Origin: an uncultured Chlorobiota bacterium
Lineage (GTDB): Bacteria > Bacteroidota > Bacteroidia > Bacteroidales > JAADGE01
NCBI GenBank assembly: GCA_947311265.1
Contig: CAMZKQ010000062.1
Span: 1 to 5,106 of the forward strand
Direction: 5' to 3'
DNA length: 5,106 nt
The notes under the pieces are model-generated. The model had not been told where the DNA came from. It made no database searches and saw nothing but the letters and a program-made list of their open reading frames with translations. Below, one piece after another: positions 1-5,106 of this stretch (position 1 is the first letter of the stretch; every line of letters begins with the position of its first letter). A program made the translations under genes and the position numbers.

Positions 1-1
1 A

Positions 2-745
2 ATATATAAGGTGCGCTTGCGAAAATTCAATGGCGGAAACTTACGCAATGCAATTGCCCGAGAAGCCTTTGCCGAAATATCCGTAAAGGAAAATAAACTT
101 GCTGATTTACAGAAGTATATAGATGATACCTCAAAATTACTTTATGCTGAATTGGCAATAAATGAGCCTAAATTAAAGGTCGCTTATACGTCTATAGACT
201 TGCCCGATTTTGTGGTAGATAAGCCAACGCAACAAAATTTACTGAATGCTTTAAATGCTTGTTGGCATGGTGTTTTTGCAATGAGTGCAGATATGCCTGG
301 TTTGGTAGAGACCTCCTCGAATTTGGCTTCTGTAAAATTCCTGAGGAAAGGCAAAATAAAAGTAGAAACTAGCCAAAGAAGCTCGGTAGAATCGGCAAAA
401 TTTGCCATGGCATCTACTATCGCTTCTACATTTTTGCTTGCTGGGGCAAAAGTATCGCATGGCGATGGTTACCCCGGTTGGAAGCCTAATCCTAATTCAG
501 AAATCCTTAAAGTTACCGAAACGGCATACATTAAATTATTTAAGGAGAAACCCGCAGTTTTGGCAATACATGCTGGTTTGGAGTGTGGTTTATTCTTGTC
601 TAAATATCCAAATTTGGATATGGTATCTTTTGGTCCAACCATACGGGGGGCTCATTCGCCAGACGAGAGAATGCACATTCCGGCAGTAAAAAAGTTCTGG
701 GAACTTTTAGTGGAAGTGCTTGAAAATGTGCCTGTAAAAAAATAA
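2..745 (+). CDS. pepD: Aminoacyl-histidine dipeptidase (PepD, M20 family), 5'-truncated
   Basis: This is the C-terminal half of a cytosolic zinc dipeptidase that splits Xaa-His and related dipeptides. The frame is open to the left edge, so the GTG at 11 is an internal Val codon and not a start; about half of a usual ~485-residue PepD lies outside the window. Visible family signatures are FNGGNLRNAIAREAF (codons from about 26; the family usually has Pro where this has the Ala before REAF), MSADMPGLVETSSNLASVK (about 281-349), the GYPGWKPNPNS block (about 467-500), and IHAGLECGLF followed by GPTIRGAHSPDER near the end. From knowledge of the family, the His of GAHSPDE (codon 653-655) is the last metal ligand; the other ligands are in the missing part. 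The frame is intact to TAA at 743-745 and the C-terminus looks complete. No clear terminator follows. Its third-position base use is more T/G-rich than in the xdh genes downstream, so it is probably a separate transcription unit. The assignment is secure; only the missing N-terminus limits it. Confidence 0.95.
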   Translation: MYKVRLRKFNGGNLRNAIAREAFAEISVKENKLADLQKYIDDTSKLLYAELAINEPKLKVAYTSIDLPDFVVDKPTQQNLLNALNACWHGVFAMSADMPGLVETSSNLASVKFLRKGKIKVETSQRSSVESAKFAMASTIASTFLLAGAKVSHGDGYPGWKPNPNSEILKVTETAYIKLFKEKPAVLAIHAGLECGLFLSKYPNLDMVSFGPTIRGAHSPDERMHIPAVKKFWELLVEVLENVPVKK

Positions 746-757
746 TTAAACGGGCAA

Positions 758-952
758 CTACTTATGTAGTAGCATATCGGTTTTTGTGAAAAAGTGGTTT
801 ACTATTGGCTTTTTTCTGTGGGATACCATTATTGTAAGCTCATTTTGTAGTTTTATAAAACTATCTTTGGAGTTAAAAACGGCGACCTTTTCCATATTTA
901 CAAGGTAAGAATGGTGCACTCGTAAGACGGCTTCACTTTCGTGGAAAAAAGC
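758..952 (-). pseudogene. C-terminal remnant of a LytTR-domain transcriptional regulator
   Basis: Read on the minus strand, a stop-to-stop frame of 64 codons (TAG at 953-955 upstream, TAG at 758-760 as terminator) encodes a recognisable second half of a LytTR DNA-binding domain. The core is LRVHHSYLVNMEKVAVF at residues 10-26, which matches the family pattern F-x-R-V-H-x-S-Y-x-V-N. It is followed by a strand like SFIKLQNELTIMVSHRKK, which corresponds to the 'ipVSRRKK' end of the domain. In full-length family members (LytR/AlgR-type response regulators, common in Bacteroidota) this piece sits at the extreme C-terminus, after a receiver domain and the first half of LytTR. Here everything upstream is missing: there is no start codon before Met20, and the three minus-strand frames of 953-1034 show nothing LytTR-like. 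The natural stop end is kept and faces pepD tail to tail, 12 nt apart. I infer a decayed, truncated gene. A sequencing frameshift is less likely, because the missing half is not seen in another frame. Confidence 0.75.
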
Positions 953-1034
953 CTAAGCCGAAAAACCCTATTCAATTGCAAATAAAATAACTATTTAAGC
1001 ACTGCCTAGCTAACTGAAAATACTAAAATGCCTT
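953..1034. other. Intergenic spacer with no recognisable gene
   Basis: This is A/T-rich sequence between the LytTR remnant and the terminator hairpin. All frames on both strands are short or interrupted, and I see no family motif, tRNA-like fold or insertion-sequence end. On the minus strand it is where the missing upstream part of the LytTR regulator would lie, but nothing recognisable remains. Confidence 0.6.
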
Positions 1035-1074
1035 AAAAAAATGGTTCTTCAATAAAATGGAGAACCATTTTTTT
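1035..1074. terminator. Bidirectional rho-independent terminator
   Basis: An inverted repeat has arms TGGTTCT (1042-1048) and AGAACCA (1061-1067), flanked by seven A on the left (1035-1041) and eight T on the right (1068-1075). The stem can extend inward by a U-G and a C-G pair (1049-1050 with 1059-1060), leaving an 8-nt loop. The A and T runs pair as well, and each gives a U-tract on one strand, so it can stop transcription from either side. It insulates the xdh operon from the pepD/LytTR side. Confidence 0.85.
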
Positions 1075-1152
1075 TATCAAAATAATTCTTAATTCTGAAA
1101 ATAAGGTAAAATCAAAATTGCATAATCAAAGATTTCTTATTTACTTAGTAGA

Positions 1153-1184
1153 TTATTAAAAATAAATAAACTAGACTAAAATTG
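1153..1184 (+). promoter_or_regulatory. Weak candidate Bacteroidota-type promoter for xdhC
   Basis: TAAAATTG at 1177-1184 matches the Bacteroidota -7 consensus TAnnTTTG at all but one fixed position. It lies about 20 nt before the xdhC ATG. The -33 TTG is not clear: only TTA-like triplets occur at the proper distance (around 1153-1158). The stretch is very A/T-rich, so chance matches are likely. No Shine-Dalgarno sequence precedes the ATG, as is usual in this phylum. Treat it as a hint only. Confidence 0.22.
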
Positions 1185-1203
1185 TGCACTTTTAATACTA
1201 AAT

Positions 1204-1968
1204 ATGAGCCATATTTTTGAGGAACTAGCAAAAATTGAAAACAGCTCAAAACGAGCTGCTTTATGTATAATTACAGAAACCAAAGGCTCAACCCCACGTA
1301 AAGCCACTTCAAAAATGATTGTTTTTGAAGACCAAACCATAAAAGGAACAGTAGGCGGTGGGCAACTTGAATATCAGGTAATTATGCAAGCCTTAGAGGC
1401 TATCGAAAAAAAAGAAAGCAGAGTAGCACGCCTAATGTTAAAAAAAGATTTAAAAATGAGCTGTGGTGGATATGCCGAAATTTACATAGAACCTATCGTA
1501 AATAAAATAAAATTGTTTATTTTTGGGGCAGGGCATATCGGGCGACTTACTGCAAAGTATGCCCACGAACTCAATTTTAACGTCATTATAATCGACGAAC
1601 GTCCTGAAATTTTTGACGAATTTGACACCCAAAATTATACCATCATCAACAAAAATCACAACGAGGCTTTTGCCGATTTAAGTATTGATAGTAGTTCATT
1701 TGTTGCTTCAATTACACATCATCATGGCTATGATAAACAGGTAGTTGAGTATTTTGCAGAGCAAAATATTGCTTACCTTGGGGTAATCGCAAGCCAATCG
1801 AAAATTCGTACCATAAAAAAGAAAATTATTGAGGACGGAAAAGTAAAATCAACTAGCCTAGAAAAAGTAGATTGGCCAATGGGTATAGCCATAAAATGCC
1901 AAACACCAGAAGAAATTACAATATCAATAATTGCAAAATTAATTGATGAAAGGGGAAAACTAGGTTGA
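1204..1968 (+). CDS. xdhC: XdhC/CoxI-family molybdenum cofactor maturation protein
   Basis: This cytosolic accessory protein, in the family as known, binds molybdenum cofactor, helps its sulfuration with a cysteine desulfurase, and inserts it into the xanthine dehydrogenase large subunit. At 254 residues it has both family domains. The N-terminal XdhC_CoxI domain (about 1-95) has ETKGSTPRKATSKM at 25-38, GGGQLE at 51-56 and MSCGG at 85-89, with the conserved Cys87. The C-terminal Rossmann-like domain (about 103-250) has FGAGHIGR at 107-114, ITHHHGYD at 170-177, a GVIASQSK segment at 193-200 and TPEEI at 234-238. In many homologues the GVIASQSK segment reads G-x-I-G-S-x-x-K, so Ala replaces a usual Gly; this is probably neutral. 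The ATG at 1204 fits the family N-terminus and has no clear ribosome binding site. It is the first gene of the operon, 100 bp before xdhA, whereas the well-known Rhodobacter order is xdhABC. Its function is specific to the xdhA/xdhB neighbours. Nothing suggests it is broken. Confidence 0.93.
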   Translation: MSHIFEELAKIENSSKRAALCIITETKGSTPRKATSKMIVFEDQTIKGTVGGGQLEYQVIMQALEAIEKKESRVARLMLKKDLKMSCGGYAEIYIEPIVNKIKLFIFGAGHIGRLTAKYAHELNFNVIIIDERPEIFDEFDTQNYTIINKNHNEAFADLSIDSSSFVASITHHHGYDKQVVEYFAEQNIAYLGVIASQSKIRTIKKKIIEDGKVKSTSLEKVDWPMGIAIKCQTPEEITISIIAKLIDERGKLG

Positions 1969-2017
1969 ACTTGAACAGAAAAACAGTCGAAGTAATCACA
2001 ATAATTTCATATCAAAA
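1969..2017. other. Start of the xdhC-xdhA spacer, no feature seen
   Basis: This is a short A/T-rich gap after the xdhC stop. No hairpin with a T-run is present, so transcription from xdhC can continue into xdhA. I could not find a convincing Bacteroidota -33/-7 pair in the 100-bp spacer. Confidence 0.5.
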
Positions 2018-2040
2018 AATTGCATACATAGCATACAATT
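2018..2040. promoter_or_regulatory. Operator-like imperfect dyad upstream of xdhA
   Basis: This 23-bp imperfect palindrome has perfect outer arms AATTG (2018-2022) and CAATT (2036-2040), plus further matching AT and C/G positions inside. In total 8 of the 11 symmetric base pairs are complementary. The same stretch holds a 7-bp direct repeat GCATACA at 2022-2028 and 2031-2037, spaced 9 bp start to start. It lies 28 bp before the xdhA ATG, a position suited to a repressor or activator site. No regulator gene is visible in the window, so the binding protein is unknown. In DNA this A/T-rich, chance remains possible. Confidence 0.35.
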
Positions 2041-2068
2041 AAGTCCTGAAAACAAGAAAAAATATAAA

Positions 2069-3508
2069 ATGCAAAAAACAGATAAAATAACATTTCTATT
2101 AGGCAACGAGCAAGTAAGCATCGACCTAAAAGCAGAAAACCTGCGAACAGATACCACCCTGCTGCAATACCTACGCACAAAAACCCAACGCAAAAGCGTA
2201 AAAGAAGGCTGTGCAGAAGGCGACTGCGGGGCTTGCACAATTATTGTAAGCGAACCAGAAGGCAAATTTATGAAATACAAAGCCATAAATTCCTGCATTA
2301 CATTTTTGCCAGCCCTGCATGGCAAACAAATTCTCACTGCCGAAGACCTTGGCACTGCCGAGCAAATGCACCCCGTGCAAGAGGCTATCGTAGAAAAAGA
2401 TGCCAGCCAATGCGGGTTCTGCACCCCAGGATTTACCATGTCCATTTTTGGCTTATACAAAAACCATAATGAGCCCGAAGAAGAGGAGATTAGAGATGCA
2501 CTAGCTGGTAACCTATGCCGCTGCACAGGCTACCGCCCAATACTCGAGGCCGCCGAAGAGGCTTGTGTCTATAAAGGTATGGATAGGTTTACAGGGCTCG
2601 AAAAAGTAACTTTTGAAAAGCTATCTAAAATAAAAAAAACAGAAAGGAATATCGAAATAATTACCGACCAACAAAAATATTTTCTGCCATCTAGCTTAAA
2701 AGAAGCCTTAAAATTAAGGCTGAAATATCCAAACACACTTTTTATAAATGGAGCATCAGACGCAGCACTTCGAGTTACAAAACGAAAAGAAACACTGCTT
2801 GAAATAATCGACCTATCGCAAGTTACAGATATTAAAGGCATTAAAATTACAGAAAAAGGCATAGAAATAGGAGCAGGAGAAACGCTAGAACACATACGGA
2901 CTGCAACCGAAGATAAATTACCAGCACTCTATACAATGCTCTCCGTTTTTGGCTCGTTGCAAATACGAAATACCGCAGCAATAGGCGGAAATATTGCCAG
3001 TGCATCGCCTATAGGCGACACATTACCAGTACTTATGGCATACAAAGCAAAAGTAGAACTTTGCAATGGCGAGGGTAAAAAAAGAGTAATTTTACTATAT
3101 GAATTTATTATTGATTATCGGAAAACAAAAATAAAAAAAGACGAAATTATTACAAAAATAATAGTCCCCTTTGCAGAAGAAGGCTTTATGGTGATGTCCT
3201 ATAAAATATCAAAACGCAAGGATTTAGATATTTCAACAGTAAGCGCAGGCTTCGGCGTAAAGCTAGACGATAAAGTAGTGAAAAAAATTAACCTATACTA
3301 CGGCGGCATGTCGGCATATACTAAAGGTGCAGCTGCGGCTGAAAAATTCTTACTCGAAAAAGACTGGACTTACGAGAATATAGAAAAAGCAGGAGAATTA
3401 TTAAGCAAAGATTTTCAGCCACTATCCGATGCCCGATCTAGTGCAGAAGGACGAATGCAAATGGCAAAAAATCTGCTAATTAAATTTTGGGACGAAACCA
3501 AGCATTAA
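2069..3508 (+). CDS. xdhA: Xanthine dehydrogenase small subunit, [2Fe-2S] and FAD domains
   Basis: This is the electron-transfer subunit of a cytosolic molybdenum hydroxylase. It takes electrons from the molybdenum centre of XdhB through two iron-sulfur clusters to FAD, then probably to NAD+. At 479 residues it has the usual length for a fused XdhA. The plant-ferredoxin-type domain (about 5-90) binds one cluster with C48, C53 and C56 (GCAEGDCGAC) and C76 (NSC). The helical domain (about 95-165) binds the second with C115 and C118 (CGFC) and C150 and C152 (CRCTGYRP). All eight ligands are present. The FAD domain (about 200-370) shows FINGASDAALRVTK at 225-238 and FGSLQIRNTAAIGGNIASA at 294-312. 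The C-terminal flavoprotein domain shows KRKDLDIS at 382-389, YGGMSAYTKGAA at 411-422 and FQPLSDARSSAEGR at 449-462. The ATG at 2069 places the first strand correctly and has no clear ribosome binding site. The next gene starts 2 nt after the stop. It could in principle serve another purine or aldehyde substrate, but the XdhB residues point to xanthine. Confidence 0.96.
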   Translation: MQKTDKITFLLGNEQVSIDLKAENLRTDTTLLQYLRTKTQRKSVKEGCAEGDCGACTIIVSEPEGKFMKYKAINSCITFLPALHGKQILTAEDLGTAEQMHPVQEAIVEKDASQCGFCTPGFTMSIFGLYKNHNEPEEEEIRDALAGNLCRCTGYRPILEAAEEACVYKGMDRFTGLEKVTFEKLSKIKKTERNIEIITDQQKYFLPSSLKEALKLRLKYPNTLFINGASDAALRVTKRKETLLEIIDLSQVTDIKGIKITEKGIEIGAGETLEHIRTATEDKLPALYTMLSVFGSLQIRNTAAIGGNIASASPIGDTLPVLMAYKAKVELCNGEGKKRVILLYEFIIDYRKTKIKKDEIITKIIVPFAEEGFMVMSYKISKRKDLDISTVSAGFGVKLDDKVVKKINLYYGGMSAYTKGAAAAEKFLLEKDWTYENIEKAGELLSKDFQPLSDARSSAEGRMQMAKNLLIKFWDETKH

Positions 3509-3510
3509 AA

Positions 3511-3990
3511 ATGAAAGGGCTTACTCTATTTTTTACACTATTATTATCAGCAAGCGGTTTTTCCCAGCATAATTTGCTAGGAAAATCGCAAGAATACATC
3601 GCAAATATGTATCGCTACGACCCCGAATTTATTGTTAAAATAGATACAATAAGCCCTTTAAAAGCAATCATAAAATGTAAAACATCAAAAACATACCCCT
3701 ATTATACCTACGAACTAGACCTGCTAGAAGACCGCTGTATTTCCTACGGGTTCGTTTCAAAAAATCAAGAAATTTTACGCACGCATATAGAGCTACTCAG
3801 CTTTTTAGGAAAAATAATAGAGCGAGATAGTGCCTTTGTTAACATTGTTTATGAAATAGAAACCGTAAATAAAAAAATATTCTACTCCGTAAAGCAACCC
3901 TTTGCAAAAAGCCAAATTCGTACCCGAAGAGATATATATTATATTCTAATTACCGAAGAAAAGAAAAAAACAGAAGAAGATGAAGACTAA
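3511..3990 (+). CDS. Small exported protein of unknown function inside the xdh operon
   Basis: I do not recognise this 159-residue protein. The ATG at 3511 is preferred over an in-frame TTG at 3487, because it puts a signal peptide exactly at the N-terminus and lies 2 nt after the xdhA stop. The signal has Lys2, a hydrophobic core LTLFFTLLLSA (residues 4-14) and a c-region SGFSQ with likely cleavage near S18/Q19. There is no lipobox Cys, so the product should be periplasmic or secreted and not a lipoprotein. The mature part alternates hydrophobic and polar residues like a beta-rich fold, is rich in Tyr and Lys, has two cysteines (C56, C76), and ends in a charged tail, EEKKKTEEDED. There are no further membrane segments. 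The stop lies inside the start of xdhB, which overlaps by 11 nt, so the gene is co-transcribed with and probably translationally coupled to xdhB. The frame is intact through 159 codons and its A-rich base use resembles that of its neighbours. A link to xanthine dehydrogenase is only a guess from position. Confidence 0.85.
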   Translation: MKGLTLFFTLLLSASGFSQHNLLGKSQEYIANMYRYDPEFIVKIDTISPLKAIIKCKTSKTYPYYTYELDLLEDRCISYGFVSKNQEILRTHIELLSFLGKIIERDSAFVNIVYEIETVNKKIFYSVKQPFAKSQIRTRRDIYYILITEEKKKTEEDED

Positions 3991-5106
3991 ACGCAAAACA
4001 CTACACGAAAGTGCCGCTTTCCATACCACCGGAGAAGCCATTTATATTGATGATATTCAAGTCCCTGAGATGCTAAATGGCTACCTTTTTACAAGCCCTT
4101 TTGCTCACGCAAAAATAAAAAGCCACGACTTGTCTGCCGCCAGAAAAGTACCCGGCGTAGCTGCAGTTATCAATTACTTGGATATTCCTGGTGAAAACCA
4201 AATGGGGCCTATCGAGCATGACGAACCCGTACTTGCCGAGCATACGGTACGTTTTATTGGGCAAGCCATTTTTCTAATTGCAGCCGAAAATGAAGAAGCC
4301 GCCTTGGAAGCCAAAAAGAAAATTAAAATCGAGTTTGAAGAACTCGAACCAATCGTTACTTTGCGTGATGCAATTCAGAAAAATAGCCTCCTGCAACCCG
4401 AAAGGAAAATGGAAACAGGCGACCTTAAATCCGCCTTTGCAAAAGCCGAAAATATACTTGAAGGAGAAATTGAAATAGGTGGGCAAGAACACTGGTACTT
4501 AGAAACTCACGCATGTATATGTATCCCCGGAGAGGGCAAGGAAATGAAGGTGCTGGCAGGTACACAAAACCCAACAGAAACACAGGCCATTGTATCGGAA
4601 GTTTTAGGCACAGCCAACCACGATACCGAAGTGGAAGTCCGCCGAATGGGTGGTGCTTTTGGTGGCAAAGAAACCCAAGGCAACCATATTGCTGCTTGGG
4701 CAGCAATTTTGGCGTACAAAGTAGGGAAACCTGTAAAAATAAGGTTGGAAAGAGATGAAGACCAGACTATTACAGGAAAACGCCACCCCTTCCTTATCAA
4801 ATATAAAGTGGCTTACACCAACGAAGGAAAAATAACAGCTTTCGACACCATGCAACACGCCAACGGAGGCATTACCACCGATTTATCAATGGCAATTTTG
4901 GAACGAGCATTGATGCACGCCGATAATTCGTACTATATCCCTAATGTAAAAATTGTAGGCAAAGCACATAAAACTAATTTGCCATCAAATACGGCATACC
5001 GTGGCTTTGGAGGGCCACAAGGCATGATTGCCATCGAAACAATTATTGACCAAATTGCGAGAAAACTAGCTAAAGATGCTGCCGAAATTCAGCAACTAAA
5101 TTTCTA
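3980..5106 (+). CDS. xdhB: Xanthine dehydrogenase large (molybdopterin-binding) subunit, 3'-truncated
   Basis: This is the catalytic subunit that hydroxylates hypoxanthine and xanthine at the molybdenum centre. The first 375 codons are visible and open to the right edge; the family is about 770-800 residues long, so roughly half is missing, including the C-terminal catalytic Glu. The ATG at 3980 gives the expected N-terminus, HESAAFHTTGEAIYIDD (9-25), and overlaps the previous gene by 11 nt; GAAGAAG just before it is only a weak ribosome binding site. Motifs in order are SPFAHAKI (39-46), GGQEHWYLETHA (167-178), GTQNPTETQ (194-202), RRMGGAFGGKETQ (221-233), ITGKRHPF (264-271), LERALMHADN (307-316) and SNTAYRGFGGPQG (336-348). 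By alignment with bovine xanthine oxidoreductase as I know it, E231, R309 and F343 correspond to Glu802, Arg880 and Phe914, which bind and orient purine substrates; aldehyde oxidases lack the Glu/Arg pair. Q169 matches the molybdenum-proximal Gln767. A Tyr (340) sits where bovine has Phe911. No frameshift is seen. Confidence 0.97.
   Translation, partial: MKTKRKTLHESAAFHTTGEAIYIDDIQVPEMLNGYLFTSPFAHAKIKSHDLSAARKVPGVAAVINYLDIPGENQMGPIEHDEPVLAEHTVRFIGQAIFLIAAENEEAALEAKKKIKIEFEELEPIVTLRDAIQKNSLLQPERKMETGDLKSAFAKAENILEGEIEIGGQEHWYLETHACICIPGEGKEMKVLAGTQNPTETQAIVSEVLGTANHDTEVEVRRMGGAFGGKETQGNHIAAWAAILAYKVGKPVKIRLERDEDQTITGKRHPFLIKYKVAYTNEGKITAFDTMQHANGGITTDLSMAILERALMHADNSYYIPNVKIVGKAHKTNLPSNTAYRGFGGPQGMIAIETIIDQIARKLAKDAAEIQQLNF

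Noticed and set aside
11..13. GTG as the start of a short PepD-like protein
   Set aside because: The frame is open upstream to the window edge and the first visible residues are mid-domain PepD sequence, so this is an internal codon.
758..772. Small hairpin CTACT/AGTAG as a pepD terminator
   Set aside because: The stem is only 5 bp of mostly weak pairs with no following T-run, and it coincides with the end codons of the LytTR remnant.
1996..2526. Long minus-strand open frame opposite the 5' part of xdhA
   Set aside because: It is antisense to a clear iron-sulfur domain, has no family motif, and its length follows from the codon bias of xdhA.
3487..3510. TTG as the start of the small exported protein
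   Set aside because: It would overlap the xdhA end and add eight polar residues before the signal peptide; the ATG at 3511 fits better.
4425..4858. Several minus- and plus-strand frames inside xdhB
   Set aside because: They lie wholly within conserved XdhB motifs in another frame, and their translations look like random shadow sequence.
1..5106. CRISPR array, tRNA or rRNA, or insertion-sequence ends
   Set aside because: No regularly spaced repeats, no cloverleaf-like or ribosomal RNA sequence, and no transposase-like frame or matched terminal inverted repeats were seen.

Overview
The window looks like AT-rich chromosomal DNA from a Bacteroidota bacterium, probably class Bacteroidia. The grounds are the A/T-rich sequence, the absence of clear Shine-Dalgarno sites before any start, the remnant of a LytTR-type regulator, and the style of the PepD and secreted proteins. 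The genus cannot be named from the sequence alone.

Region 1 (1-745) is the C-terminal half of a cytosolic M20-family aminoacyl-histidine dipeptidase (PepD); its N-terminal half lies left of the window. Region 2 (746-1203) has no intact gene. It holds, on the minus strand, a degraded C-terminal piece of a LytTR DNA-binding domain (758-952) that converges on pepD. It also holds a strong bidirectional intrinsic terminator (1035-1074) and a short A/T-rich leader.

Region 3 (1204-5106) is a molybdenum hydroxylase operon read on the plus strand: xdhC (molybdenum-cofactor maturation and insertion), xdhA (the [2Fe-2S]/FAD electron-transfer subunit), a small unrecognised exported protein, then xdhB (the molybdopterin-binding catalytic subunit, which runs off the right edge). 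Last comes the best clue to function: the visible XdhB carries the residues equivalent to bovine Glu802, Arg880 and Phe914, so the enzyme should be a true xanthine/hypoxanthine dehydrogenase and not an aldehyde oxidase. XdhC would deliver sulfurated cofactor to XdhB, and electrons would pass from molybdenum through the two iron-sulfur clusters of XdhA to FAD and probably NAD+.

The odd points are the signal-peptide protein wedged tightly between the two structural subunits, with a 2-nt gap on one side and an 11-nt overlap on the other; the LytTR remnant; and an operator-like dyad just upstream of xdhA.
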